A stretch of DNA of 64,000 bases from Vallitalea pronyensis (GCF_018141445.1 NZ_CP058649.1:2313001-2377000); one strand, 5' to 3'. Counted from the stretch's first letter, positions 35,415 through 44,592 are shown. Numbers and translations: made by a program. Notes: generated from the letters alone by a model not told the origin.

Positions 35415-36200
35415 ATGTTCAAGAATATAAACGCAAAAGGAATACTGTTTAGAGCTGCATTACCCATTTTAGTTTTAGTGTATATGGTATGTTTGTTGCC
35501 TATTCTTCCTTTTTTATTCTTCAATAGAATGGACTATAAAAAAAAGATCAAGGAGAATCCCCTTTATAAAAGCGTCCTGGTTGGTCTCTTAGAAAAGCAT
35601 CCTTTACTCTATGAGCTATCCATTTTATATTGGAATTATCCAATGTTTGGCAGGCTATACGATATACTTCCTCCCATGAAGGGGAATGTCTTGCAGGTAG
35701 GGTGTGGGACTGGGCTTTTGAACAAAAGATACAGGAAAAGGTCGGATATAAGATTTATTAATTTGGATTTGAATAAAAAAGCTTTGGCATATGGCAAGAG
35801 GAAAAAACGATTTGATACCTATATGCATGCCAACATATACAACACGCCTTTAGAAGACCATAGCGTTGATATCATTATATTTGCCAGATGTTTTCATCAT
35901 ATTAAGAATCATAAAAGAGCATTATTAGAGTGTGAAAGACTCTTAAAGCCTCATGGGACCATCATCATTATTGATCCCATAGGGTTGTATGATACAACCG
36001 ATCATGGCTTTATGAATAACACGATGCTTGATGGCATTGTATGGTGCTTCAATCCCAACAGTTTTTCAAGCCATCTGGTTAACAGTATTTCAAATAAGCT
36101 TGAAATTGAATCCATAGATTTTTACAGGCAACCTACGGTATCTAATTATCATGTACATTATCCCCATACGGATGTGGTTGCTATTATAAAAAGAATATAA
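35415..36200 (+). CDS. Membrane-anchored SAM-dependent methyltransferase 2
   Basis: A 261-residue paralogue of the methyltransferase at 25793. It has the same N-terminal hydrophobic segment (residues 14-36, ALPILVLVYMVCLLPILPFLF), the same linker (HPLLYELSILYWNYP) and motif I VLQVGCGTGLLNKRY near 93, followed by INLDLNKKALAYGKRKKRF and FARCFHHIKNHKRALLECERLL. The pair frames the cluster at both ends. Duplicate enzymes suggest two methylation events or two related substrates. A hairpin terminator about 190 bases downstream ends the unit. Confidence 0.87.
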   Translation: MFKNINAKGILFRAALPILVLVYMVCLLPILPFLFFNRMDYKKKIKENPLYKSVLVGLLEKHPLLYELSILYWNYPMFGRLYDILPPMKGNVLQVGCGTGLLNKRYRKRSDIRFINLDLNKKALAYGKRKKRFDTYMHANIYNTPLEDHSVDIIIFARCFHHIKNHKRALLECERLLKPHGTIIIIDPIGLYDTTDHGFMNNTMLDGIVWCFNPNSFSSHLVNSISNKLEIESIDFYRQPTVSNYHVHYPHTDVVAIIKRI

Positions 36201-36392
36201 CGTTTGTCGTTATTTATCTATACCATTGTATTGACATGGCAGAATTGTACCATGAGACTTCTAGATAGTGTAAGTCTTAGGCTGTTAAAGGTGTGGAAAT
36301 ACAATGGCCTATAGTAAATCATATATCATGATAAGATGCTTTCGTTAAGTTTGTTGCCTTTATCTGTTTATAAGACATGACAACAAGCCGTA

Positions 36393-36428
36393 AAATCATT
36401 TATCATCAAGATATATGATTTTTTTGTG
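36393..36428 (+). terminator. Terminator at the end of the carrier-protein cluster
   Basis: AAATCATTTATC (36393-36404) pairs with GATATATGATTT (36410-36421) with one mismatch, followed by TTTTTG. The rest of the 36201-36610 gap holds only the promoter and operators of the TetR gene. Confidence 0.7.
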
Positions 36429-36536
36429 TCACTAGCCAGCCAAATAAAGCGTAGCTGTAGCCTATACACCATTTAATCTCTATATAAAAGGTAAAGTAGT
36501 AGTTATAAATAAAACCAAGTTAAGGGATGTATGGCA

Positions 36537-36591
36537 TTGACAACTTCTGTCGGTTGGCATATAATGGATACAGACAGAATCTGTCGGTTTC
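36537..36591 (+). promoter_or_regulatory. Promoter and operators of the TetR gene
   Basis: TTGACA (36537-36542) and TATAAT (36560-36565) are 17 bases apart. The spacer holds TTCTGTCGGTT, and just downstream a perfect palindrome GACAGA-A-TCTGTC (36573-36585) continues as TCTGTCGGTT. A repeated TCTGTCGGTT on both sides of the -10 box strongly suggests repressor binding over the promoter, most simply autoregulation. Confidence 0.75.
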
Positions 36592-36610
36592 AAGAAAGGA
36601 AGTTATGATT

Positions 36611-37231
36611 ATGCATAAAAAATTTAGAGATATTGATGTACAGAGTGATAAAGTCAATCGTATCATTAACTGTGCCTTTGAAGAGTTTAGCAAAAATGCA
36701 TTTGATAAAGCATCTACCAATAATATTGTCAAAGCAGCACAAGTATCACGAGGATTAATGTATCATCATTTTAAGGATAAACAGGAGCTTTTTGATTTTT
36801 TAATGGCGTTCTCATTAACAGTTATGCTGGATGCATTCAATAAAAATGTTGACTGGGAAGAAATTGATATATTGAGCAGAATTCGGCAAACAGTACGATT
36901 TAAATGGGATATCTTTCAACGGTATCCATATATGCTTGAATTTTGTGTTAAACATGCCAAGAGCGATAACATAGCCGGTGAGAAGAAGATCATGATTGAT
37001 CAGCTGAAGGATATTCGTAAATCCCTTTACAATGAGAACATTGATATTAGTGTGTTCAAAGAAGGAATAGACATCCATATGGCTATTGATGTCATAAGAT
37101 GGACCATAGCAAAATATAGTGAAGAATACCAGCAAAAAATAATAGTTGGAAATATGCAGCCCCAATTAGAAGAGATGTTTACGCGATTAGAAGACTATAT
37201 TGAGTTTTTGAAAGAGGTTTTCTATAAATAG
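36611..37231 (+). CDS. TetR/AcrR-family transcriptional regulator
   Basis: A 206-residue repressor-type protein with an N-terminal HTH (SKNAFDKASTNNIVKAAQVSRGLMYHHFKDKQELF, residues about 27-61) and an all-helical ligand domain. Starts at 36605 or 36611 are both possible; AAAGGAAG lies upstream and the spacing suits 36611 better. It sits 44 bases before the phosphotransferase gene in the same direction, so the two are probably one operon repressed at 36537-36591. The ligand is unknown; the neighbouring gene suggests a drug or small aromatic molecule. Confidence 0.9.
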   Translation: MHKKFRDIDVQSDKVNRIINCAFEEFSKNAFDKASTNNIVKAAQVSRGLMYHHFKDKQELFDFLMAFSLTVMLDAFNKNVDWEEIDILSRIRQTVRFKWDIFQRYPYMLEFCVKHAKSDNIAGEKKIMIDQLKDIRKSLYNENIDISVFKEGIDIHMAIDVIRWTIAKYSEEYQQKIIVGNMQPQLEEMFTRLEDYIEFLKEVFYK

Positions 37232-37275
37232 AAAGGTGCATGAAGGTGTAGATAGGATAGGAGAGGATGATTAGG

Positions 37276-39858
37276 ATGATTTATGATTTTACAGCTCATA
37301 AGGTCCCAAAGGTGTCAGAAGTAGGAGGAAAAGCCAGCTCTTTGATAGAAATGACCAAGGCAGGCTTTAACGTACCTGAAGGTATTGCATTATCTGTTTC
37401 ATTTTTTTCACCATGGTTGACTAAGATGAAGTGTTCCTCTATGTGGCTGAGCCTCTTGAAAGAGCCTACAGCAGATAAATGCCATTCCCTGAAGGAAACC
37501 GCCGCCAAATTAACCTTTACCAAAAAGCAGCAAAATGCCATAAATAAGGCTATGGCAAATATGAAGGGGCCTCTATATGCTGTTCGTTCATCATCACCAG
37601 ACGAAGATCTTGAGGACACGAGCTTTGCCGGTATGTATGATACCATATTAGGTATGAAGCCAGAAGCTGTTGAAGCAAGTGTTGCTAAGGTTTTTTCATC
37701 CTTGTTTGATTATCGTGTCATAGAATATAAAAATCGAAATAAGATGAATCTTGAACATGCCAATATAGCCATTATCATACAGAGACAGATTCCATCGGAT
37801 ATTAGCGGTATAGGTTTTTCCATAAACCCAGAAAATAACTGTTATGATGAAGCGATGATTAATGCCAGTTTTGGGTTAGGTGAAACCATTGTATCTGGTA
37901 TGGTTACGCCGGATACCTATATCGTTGAAAAAGTCAAGCATATCATACTGGATAAGAAGATTAGTACGAAAAGCATGGGATTATGGTTAAACGAAAATGG
38001 TGGTACGGTAGAAAGGTATAATCGTCTTGACACTAAGCAGGCTCTATCGGACCAGCAGGTTATGGAAGTGACAGGACTTATTGCCAAATGTGAAAACCAT
38101 TATGGTCTACCGATGGATATTGAATGGGCTTATGAGGGAAATACACTATATCTGCTTCAGGTGAGGCCCATCACCACCTATTTCCCCCTGTTTCCGGAGA
38201 TGATGACAAAGCCAGGTAAAGAGAAGTACCTCTATATGGATATGATGGGTTTAACACAAGGGTTTACGGATTGTCTATCTATTCTTGGAGCGGATATATG
38301 GGCTAAGACTTTTGAACTTGCTAAAGGTGACGTGGTACCCATTGGTGTTGATGGAGGTCTTATTGCCCTTCACGGCAGGCAGTACATTCACTTATCTAAT
38401 CTGGTTAAGGGGCTTGGTATCAAGGCAGTTAATAAGATGTATGCTTCCTACGATGGACCCACTAGGGCGATTCTTGATTCCATTGATATTCAGAAGGATT
38501 ATCTACCTAGGAAAAAAACACATAAGATGAAGAAGGTCAAGATAGGACTTATGTTATATTTCTTTCAAATAGGCTCATCTACCTTGAAAGCCCTGTTGGT
38601 TAATTATAAAAAATTGAGTCAAGAATATAGGGCTGTTTCAGAAGAAAGCCGTATGCAGATTGAAGCATTTTTGGAAGGTGATAAGCCCTTTGACGCCTTT
38701 GTTAATGGAGGACTGAATTATCTTGTTAAAATGCTTCGTTCTTTTAGTATCATTGTGACGGGGATGGTAGCTCTAAATAAAATAAAAAAATTGTTTAAAG
38801 GAGAAGATATTGAAGATCTAGTCATTTCACTGGGTATGGATCTGGATGATAATAAGACCAGTGCCATGGGACATTATATGTTTAAATTAGCTTCTTATGA
38901 GGAGATTCAGGGTACTAGATCATGTGAAGAATTCTCGAGGCGTATCAAGAACAGAGAATATTCAGAAGCCTTTTTAAAAGATTACCATCGCTATATGCGT
39001 CTTTACGGCTTTAGAGGTTTTAAGGAAATTGATATTGCATCCCCTAGAGCCTATGAGAGGCCTGAAGATCTCTTCCAACAGCTTAAAGCCATTAATATTG
39101 AAACCAATCAGCTGCTAAATGTTAAGCAGAGACGTGAAGAAGCCTATAATCAATTGCTGACTATAGCTAAAGAAAAAGGCTTTGCAAAGAAGTTTATAAA
39201 GTATGCGGATATCTACCAAGGTAGTTTTGGCTTCAGAGAAGAACCAAAGTATAACTTTGTATTTGCAGTAGCCAAACTTCGCCATATTGCTTTGAAGCTA
39301 GGTGAAGGTTTTGTGCAGGAAGGACGCTTGCAACTGAAAGAGCAGATCTTCGATCTGCATATAACACAGATAGCAAAAGGTCAATCTGATCCAACCTATC
39401 CCTTGATGGCAGTCAGAAAAGAAAATCTAGCACCCTGTAAGCTGGTTGAGCATGTCAAGGAATGGCCTAATATTTTAGATAGCCGAGGAAAAATATACCG
39501 TTCTATTAGGAAAGGCAAGAAAGGTGATATCATCGGTTATCCCATAGCACCGGGTATGATAAAAGGAAGAGCTAAAGTATTACATGAACCCTATGAAAAA
39601 CCTCTTGAGCCAGGAGAAATTCTGGTTACTAAAACGACTGAGCCAGCTTGGACCCCTATCTTTATCAATGCAGCAGGTGTTGTCTTAGAGGTTGGAGGAC
39701 CCCTTCAGCATGGTGCAATCATTGCACGAGAGTATGGCATTCCCTGTGTCAGTGGTGTGTACAATGCTCAGAAGATTATTCAAGATGGGGATATGCTGGA
39801 AGTGGATGGCTCCAGTGGTATTGTTAAAATCATTCAGAAAGCAAAACAGAATACGTAA
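37276..39858 (+). CDS. PEP-synthase/rifampin-phosphotransferase-like enzyme
   Basis: The 860-residue protein has an N-terminal ATP-grasp (PPDK-type) domain (VGGKASSLIEMTKAGFNVPEG near residue 20, YAVRSSSPDEDLEDTSFAGMYDT near 105, DIEWAYEGNTLYLLQVRPITT near 280), a variable middle domain, and a C-terminal swivelling domain with the phospho-His in GGPLQHGAIIARE (His812). This order is that of rifampin phosphotransferases (Rph) and related PEP-synthase-like proteins, which lack the C-terminal PEP barrel of true PEP synthase. The substrate in this organism is unknown; antibiotic inactivation is possible. ATG 37276 is preferred by spacing to GGAGAGG; an ATG at 37267 abuts that sequence. It follows a TetR gene. 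Confidence 0.82.
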   Translation: MIYDFTAHKVPKVSEVGGKASSLIEMTKAGFNVPEGIALSVSFFSPWLTKMKCSSMWLSLLKEPTADKCHSLKETAAKLTFTKKQQNAINKAMANMKGPLYAVRSSSPDEDLEDTSFAGMYDTILGMKPEAVEASVAKVFSSLFDYRVIEYKNRNKMNLEHANIAIIIQRQIPSDISGIGFSINPENNCYDEAMINASFGLGETIVSGMVTPDTYIVEKVKHIILDKKISTKSMGLWLNENGGTVERYNRLDTKQALSDQQVMEVTGLIAKCENHYGLPMDIEWAYEGNTLYLLQVRPITTYFPLFPEMMTKPGKEKYLYMDMMGLTQGFTDCLSILGADIWAKTFELAKGDVVPIGVDGGLIALHGRQYIHLSNLVKGLGIKAVNKMYASYDGPTRAILDSIDIQKDYLPRKKTHKMKKVKIGLMLYFFQIGSSTLKALLVNYKKLSQEYRAVSEESRMQIEAFLEGDKPFDAFVNGGLNYLVKMLRSFSIIVTGMVALNKIKKLFKGEDIEDLVISLGMDLDDNKTSAMGHYMFKLASYEEIQGTRSCEEFSRRIKNREYSEAFLKDYHRYMRLYGFRGFKEIDIASPRAYERPEDLFQQLKAINIETNQLLNVKQRREEAYNQLLTIAKEKGFAKKFIKYADIYQGSFGFREEPKYNFVFAVAKLRHIALKLGEGFVQEGRLQLKEQIFDLHITQIAKGQSDPTYPLMAVRKENLAPCKLVEHVKEWPNILDSRGKIYRSIRKGKKGDIIGYPIAPGMIKGRAKVLHEPYEKPLEPGEILVTKTTEPAWTPIFINAAGVVLEVGGPLQHGAIIAREYGIPCVSGVYNAQKIIQDGDMLEVDGSSGIVKIIQKAKQNT

Positions 39859-39986
39859 TCTCATGGACTTTTAATGTAACCATAACGATCCCTATGCTAT
39901 AATAGATAAAAGATAACACATTGGGATAACATCATAAATGAGGCATATAGATATAGCTATACATGATGTAGAACGGAGGGGATAAA

Positions 39987-40733
39987 ATGCCTTTTACACT
40001 TGCTCATCCAGCAATCGTGCTTCCATTTGGTTTTAAAAAAAATCCATACATTGACTTTACAGCTCTTTTTTTAGGGGCTATGGCACCTGATTTTGAATAC
40101 TATTATCGGTTTAGAATTATACGCACTGTTGGTCATACTATAGCAGCACAATTTTATTATAACCTTCCTGTGATCTTGATATTAGCCATGGTGTTTCATT
40201 ACATCATTAAGCGACCTCTTGTTCGCCATCTGCCAGCACCACTTAATCATTGGTATTATCCATTGACCATCGAACGGTGGCGACTGAACACATGGAAGCG
40301 ATGGTTGGTTGTTATCTACTCAGGTATAGCCGGCTGTTTTAGTCATCTTCTATGGGACTCTTTTACCCATGGCACAAGTTATTTTGCCCAGAGAATACCT
40401 TTGTTACAGCGTAGTTTCCTGGGCATACCTATATACAGCCTGTTACAGTCAGGCAGCTCACTGATAGGTTTAATTGCAATTGTGTTGTTTGTCTATTACA
40501 TGGGCATCAACAATAGTCAGTTAACACATAAGAATACCTACGTACCAAGCATGCAGAAAGTCATCTACTGGGGAGGGGTTTTACTTATAACTTGCCTTAC
40601 CTTATTGATCATGCACATGATAAAAAGTCATATACTGTTAGGCAACTTAATCGTTTATACGATTAACGGTGTTTTCATAGGTATATGTATCATGTCCATT
40701 GGTATGAGAAAAAAATATAAGATACTTTCCTAA
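39987..40733 (+). CDS. DUF4184-family membrane protein
   Basis: A 248-residue membrane protein with about six hydrophobic segments. It begins MPFTLAHPAIVLPFG, the signature of the DUF4184 family, and keeps the polar pattern FLGAMAPDFEYYYRF near 30-44 and HLLWDSFTHGTSYF near 118-131. His, Asp and Asp-His pairs in these segments suggest a metal-dependent hydrolase fold in the membrane, distantly like the YdjM/LrgB-type membrane-bound hydrolases; this is inference. GGAGGGG precedes the ATG. It is a single gene. Confidence 0.8.
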   Translation: MPFTLAHPAIVLPFGFKKNPYIDFTALFLGAMAPDFEYYYRFRIIRTVGHTIAAQFYYNLPVILILAMVFHYIIKRPLVRHLPAPLNHWYYPLTIERWRLNTWKRWLVVIYSGIAGCFSHLLWDSFTHGTSYFAQRIPLLQRSFLGIPIYSLLQSGSSLIGLIAIVLFVYYMGINNSQLTHKNTYVPSMQKVIYWGGVLLITCLTLLIMHMIKSHILLGNLIVYTINGVFIGICIMSIGMRKKYKILS

Positions 40734-40737
40734 TGTA

Positions 40738-40780
40738 ACAACTTGCTTCGCAAGACGCGACGTAGTCGCTTTGTTCTAAT
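40738..40780 (-). repeat. Dispersed hairpin repeat, copy 2 (short)
   Basis: Read on the minus strand this is TTAGAACAAAGCGACTAC, then GTCGCGTCTTGCGAAGCAAG, matching the first 45 bases of the element at 970-1092. It holds two small perfect stems, GCGAC-TAC-GTCGC and CTTGC-GAA-GCAAG. It lies between the DUF4184 gene and tldD. Confidence 0.65.
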
Positions 40781-40814
40781 AAAATCATATGGAGATTAGT
40801 GAGGAGGAATGAAT

Positions 40815-42203
40815 GTGTTGAGTAAAGCTTTAATCACAGATGTATTAACAGCAGCCGTAACAACAGGTGGAGACTTTGCTGAGCTATTTATTGAAGAAAG
40901 GGATAATGGTCATATGACCCTCGTTGGAGGAAAGATTGAACAGAGTCTTTCCGGTAAGGATTTTGGTGTTGGTATACGGATTTTCAATGACTTAGCAAGT
41001 GTGTATGCTTATACAAATAACGCATCCAGAGAGAATCTAATGAAAGTTGCCAGAGAGGCAGCCTTAGCGATAAACAACAGCCATGTGTGTCAGGTGCTGG
41101 ACTTAAGAGAGGATAAAGTGATAACATCTCATCCTATTAGGCTGATGCCTGATTCTGTACCAAAGCTTAGAAAAGTACAGTTCATGCGACAAGGTTATGA
41201 TGCCATGATTAATTATGACCCAATGATTACCCAAGGTAAAGTGACTTATTTGGAAGGCACTCAGCATGTGCTTATTGCCAATACGGAAGGTGTATGCATA
41301 GAAGATACCCGTGTGAGATCGAGGATAGTTTTTCAAGCCATTGCCACAAAAGGTACAGAGATGCAGACGGGTGTGCATTCGCCAGGTGCTCATGTGGGTT
41401 GTGAGTTATTAGAAGATATGGATATCGACTATATTGCTAAAGACAGCGCCCGTATGGCAAAAACCATGGTAGAAGCTGGTTATGCGCCAAGTGGTAAAAT
41501 GCCTGTTATTATTGGCAATCATTTTGGTGGGGTATTGTTTCACGAAGCTTGTGGTCATGGTTTAGAAGCAACATCTGTTGCAAAGAAAACATCTGTCTTC
41601 ACAGATAAGATAGGTGAGCAGGTTGCATCCCCACTGGTGACAGCCATTGATGACGGCACAATCCCTAATGCTTGGGGCTCCATGAATATTGATGATGAAG
41701 GAGCCAGCATGCAAAAAAATGTACTCATTGAAAAAGGGATTTTAAAAGGTTATATGATTGATAAATTAAATGCTCGGCGGATGAACATGTCACCTACAGG
41801 ATCAGGTAGAAGACAGAGCTATCGTTTTGCACCAACATCACGTATGACCAATACCTATATTGCCAAAGGGCATTCCACAACAGAAGCGATTATTGCAGAT
41901 ACAGCCTATGGGTTATATGCCAAACATCTCGGTGGTGGTTCGGTGAATACTGCTACAGGTGATTTTAACTTCGCTGTACGGGAGGGCTATATGATCAAGA
42001 ATGGTAAAATAATTAAACCTATTCGTGGCGCAACCATCATTGGAAACGGACCTGAAATATTGAAGAAGATTGATAAGGTTGGCAAGGATTTGGATCATGG
42101 TCAAGGCATGTGTGGTTCCATCAGTGGCAATATACCAACCAATGTAGGACAGCCGACTATACGGGTTAGTGACATAACGGTTGGTGGAAGGGATGGTAAA
42201 TAG
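40815..42203 (+). CDS. tldD: TldD/PmbA-family metallopeptidase, TldD-like
   Basis: A protein of 462 residues with the TldD zinc motif HEACGHGLEA (HExxxH) near residue 243, preceded by IIGNHFGGVLF, and typical N- and C-terminal family regions (GTIPNAWGSMNIDDEG, TGDFNFAVREGYMIKNG). TldD and PmbA form a heteromeric protease that degrades unfolded peptides and can cut peptide leaders. GGAGG at 40803-40807 is seven bases from GTG 40815, so that start is preferred; ATG 40809 is nearly adjacent to the ribosome site. The coding region overlaps or nearly touches the PmbA-like gene that follows. Confidence 0.92.
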   Translation: MLSKALITDVLTAAVTTGGDFAELFIEERDNGHMTLVGGKIEQSLSGKDFGVGIRIFNDLASVYAYTNNASRENLMKVAREAALAINNSHVCQVLDLREDKVITSHPIRLMPDSVPKLRKVQFMRQGYDAMINYDPMITQGKVTYLEGTQHVLIANTEGVCIEDTRVRSRIVFQAIATKGTEMQTGVHSPGAHVGCELLEDMDIDYIAKDSARMAKTMVEAGYAPSGKMPVIIGNHFGGVLFHEACGHGLEATSVAKKTSVFTDKIGEQVASPLVTAIDDGTIPNAWGSMNIDDEGASMQKNVLIEKGILKGYMIDKLNARRMNMSPTGSGRRQSYRFAPTSRMTNTYIAKGHSTTEAIIADTAYGLYAKHLGGGSVNTATGDFNFAVREGYMIKNGKIIKPIRGATIIGNGPEILKKIDKVGKDLDHGQGMCGSISGNIPTNVGQPTIRVSDITVGGRDGK

Positions 42204-42204
42204 T

Positions 42205-43557
42205 ATGCATAAAAAAGTGTTTATAGAGAAGTTGTTTCAAGAAGGTAAGTCAGCTGGTTTTGAGGAAATGGAAGTCTATACCCAAGGTACTCAAAATCTG
42301 GATATCATGACATTCAAAGGTGACATCACCAAATATGCTATATCTGAAGACGAAGGCCTCTCTTTTAGAGGATTATGCCAAGGTAAGATAGGGTATGCTT
42401 ATACAGAGAAACTGGATGAAAATGCCGTACACATGCTGGTGGATCAAGCGAGAGACAATGCTATTATTCTGGATCATGATGACCAAGAATATATACACGG
42501 GACAGGGGATATATATCAAGATGTTGACCATTATCATGGAAGTTGTGAGACTGTTTCTAATGAAGCAAGAATTGCCTTTGCGAAACAAATGGAAGAGACG
42601 GCTTATGGTTATGATAAACGTGTGGATACGGTTAATTACTGTCTATTAAATTCCGCTAAGGACCATCTTCAAATCATTAATAGCAAGGGCTTAAATCTTA
42701 CGGATAGATCCAATGTGTTCATTGCCTACTTATCGGTTATTGTAAAGGAAAATGAAGATGTCAAAACAGGGGCTTATTTTATGGTGACCAATGATTATAG
42801 CAAGCTGGATTACCATAAGATTGCAAAAAAAGCTGTGGATAAGGGAATATCCATGTTAGGAGCTACGTCCATTGAATCGGGACATTACCCCGTTATACTA
42901 AAAGCAGAAGCATCAGCAAGCATCTTAAAAGCTTATGCACCCATGTTTTCTGCAGATAATGTTCACAAAGATTTATCCTTATTAAAGGGTAAGTTAAGGG
43001 AGCAAATAGCAGATTCCTGTATCACCATCGTGGATGACCCTTTTATGGAAGATGGTATATGGTCAAGTGCTTTTGATGCAGAAGGTGTTGCAACAACTTG
43101 CAAAAAACTTGTGGATCAGGGTACATTGACCACTTATTTGCATAATCTAAAAACAGCTCATAAAGACGGTGTGGCATCTACTGGTAATGCTTATCGAGGT
43201 TCATATAAAGGTGCTGTTAATATTGCTCCAAGTAATTTATATATTCAAAAAGGCTCCATGGATTATGAAGCTATGATGAAAGAGATGGATTATGGGATTA
43301 TTATCAGTGATGTGCAGGGGCTTCATGCAGGGATTAATACAATCTCTGGCGATTTTTCTATTTCTGCTTCAGGCTATGAAGTGGCAGGAGGTAAGATTTG
43401 TCGTCCCATTAATCAAATCACCATGGCTGGCAATTATCTTGAGCTATTATCAGATATTACCCAGGTGGGGACGGATTTGATATTTGCTTTGCCAGGATCA
43501 GGTTATATTGGGTCACCATCATTGCGTATTAAGAGCTTATCCATCTCAGGTAAATAA
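42205..43557 (+). CDS. pmbA: TldD/PmbA-family protein, PmbA (TldE)-like
   Basis: The 450-residue partner of TldD, lacking the HExxxH motif, as expected for the non-catalytic subunit. It shows family segments GLSFRGLCQGKIGYAYTEKL near 55, IMEDGIWSSAF-like PFMEDGIWSSAFDAEGVAT near 282, STGNAYRGS near 330 and SGDFSISASGYEV near 385. The ATG at 42205 follows two bases after the tldD stop; upstream in-frame ATGs at 42181 and 42193 lie inside tldD. The two genes form the operon seen in many bacteria. A lipoprotein gene follows 24 bases later. Confidence 0.92.
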   Translation: MHKKVFIEKLFQEGKSAGFEEMEVYTQGTQNLDIMTFKGDITKYAISEDEGLSFRGLCQGKIGYAYTEKLDENAVHMLVDQARDNAIILDHDDQEYIHGTGDIYQDVDHYHGSCETVSNEARIAFAKQMEETAYGYDKRVDTVNYCLLNSAKDHLQIINSKGLNLTDRSNVFIAYLSVIVKENEDVKTGAYFMVTNDYSKLDYHKIAKKAVDKGISMLGATSIESGHYPVILKAEASASILKAYAPMFSADNVHKDLSLLKGKLREQIADSCITIVDDPFMEDGIWSSAFDAEGVATTCKKLVDQGTLTTYLHNLKTAHKDGVASTGNAYRGSYKGAVNIAPSNLYIQKGSMDYEAMMKEMDYGIIISDVQGLHAGINTISGDFSISASGYEVAGGKICRPINQITMAGNYLELLSDITQVGTDLIFALPGSGYIGSPSLRIKSLSISGK

Positions 43558-43581
43558 AACAAAAGAATAAGGGTGAATTGT

Positions 43582-44538
43582 GTGAAAAATATTATTGTAG
43601 TCATAGTCGTAAGCGTTTTATGTTTGACAGCATGCGTGGATAGCTATGAAAGTGAAAACATAAGCAATCATGCTCCGGATCTTCTAAATCAACAAGAAGA
43701 TCAAGAAGTAAAACCGGATACATCCAACATGGAAGATGACAATATTCTGGGTGAAGAGGGCAATGAAAATCAAGAAGAAATGGATATCATACAACCAGAA
43801 GGGATGACGATTCTCGACCGCTTTCATGTACCAAAGGATTTTACCCGTATAACAGTCAAGGAGGATTCCTTTGGTGCTTATCTTAGAAAGCTGCCATTGA
43901 AAGAGCATGGTTCAAAGGTATTGTATCATGATGGGCGCACGAAGAATCTTTCAGGTGTCTATGAAGCTGTAGTGGATATGGATATTGGTGAGAGAAACTT
44001 ACAGCAATGTGCAGATGCAGTCATGCGTCTGCGAGGGGAATACCTCTACGGAATGGGTGCATATAGCAAGATTCATTTTAACTTCACCAACGGTTTTCGG
44101 GTAGATTATAGTAAATGGATGGATGGTTATCGTGTACGTATAGAAGGCAATAAAACCAGTTATACCAAAAGTCATGCAGCGTCCAATACCTATGAAGATT
44201 TTAGACGGTATATGAATCTGGTTTTTGTTTATGCAGGAACCCTATCCCTTGAACAAGAGTTAGAATCAGTGGATATGACGGAGATGGCAATAGGGGATGT
44301 GCTGATACAGGGTGGCAGTCCTGGTCATACTGTTATTGTTGTGGATATGGCAAGTAATGATGAGGGGAAAAAGCTGTATATGTTAGCTCAGAGTTATATG
44401 CCAGCACAGGATATTCAAATACTATGCAATCCTAATAATGAGTATAGTCCATGGTATCCTATTGAAGAAAGCGAACAAATTATCACGCCAGAGTGGACAT
44501 TTTCCAAAGAGGATTTAAAACGGTTTACAGAAGATTAA
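43582..44538 (+). CDS. DUF4846-family lipoprotein
   Basis: A 318-residue secreted lipoprotein. The signal peptide ends in the lipobox LCLTAC (Cys near residue 18), followed by a long acidic, flexible stretch rich in Asp, Glu and Asn (about 20-75) and then a globular domain with FTRITVKEDSFGAYLRKLPL, CADAVMRLRGEYLYG and DVLIQGGSPGHTVIVVDMA near 245-263. This pattern fits DUF4846. The GDVLIQGGSPGHTVIV part has the look of an NlpC/P60-like or permuted papain fold, but no clear catalytic Cys follows. The start is probably GTG 43582. It follows pmbA closely and ends at a terminator. Confidence 0.8.
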   Translation: MKNIIVVIVVSVLCLTACVDSYESENISNHAPDLLNQQEDQEVKPDTSNMEDDNILGEEGNENQEEMDIIQPEGMTILDRFHVPKDFTRITVKEDSFGAYLRKLPLKEHGSKVLYHDGRTKNLSGVYEAVVDMDIGERNLQQCADAVMRLRGEYLYGMGAYSKIHFNFTNGFRVDYSKWMDGYRVRIEGNKTSYTKSHAASNTYEDFRRYMNLVFVYAGTLSLEQELESVDMTEMAIGDVLIQGGSPGHTVIVVDMASNDEGKKLYMLAQSYMPAQDIQILCNPNNEYSPWYPIEESEQIITPEWTFSKEDLKRFTED

Positions 44539-44556
44539 CATATAGATAACAATTAA

Positions 44557-44592
44557 CAAAAAGGTTGTCCAATTTCGGGTAGCCTTTTTTTA
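44557..44592 (+). terminator. Terminator after the tldD-pmbA-DUF4846 unit
   Basis: A 14-base stem (44557-44570 with 44577-44590, AAAAAGG outer part, with three G-U pairs) and a run of seven T. The following gap to 44860 is AT-rich; its only notable structure is a GTACG-T-CGTAC palindrome at 44823-44833. Confidence 0.8.

Noticed and set aside
24294..36200. Lanthipeptide or other RiPP cluster
   Set aside because: A SPASM enzyme and an exporter are present, but no precursor peptide, cyclase or leader protease is visible, and carrier proteins dominate.
37276..39858. Naming the gene as phosphoenolpyruvate synthase (ppsA)
   Set aside because: The phospho-His domain lies at the C-terminus without a following PEP-binding barrel, so true PEP synthase is unlikely; rifampin phosphotransferase is a likeness only.
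40809..42203. TldD/PmbA genes as RiPP maturation proteases of the nearby cluster
   Set aside because: They are a common housekeeping pair, lie 4.6 kb beyond the cluster behind other units, and no peptide substrate is visible.
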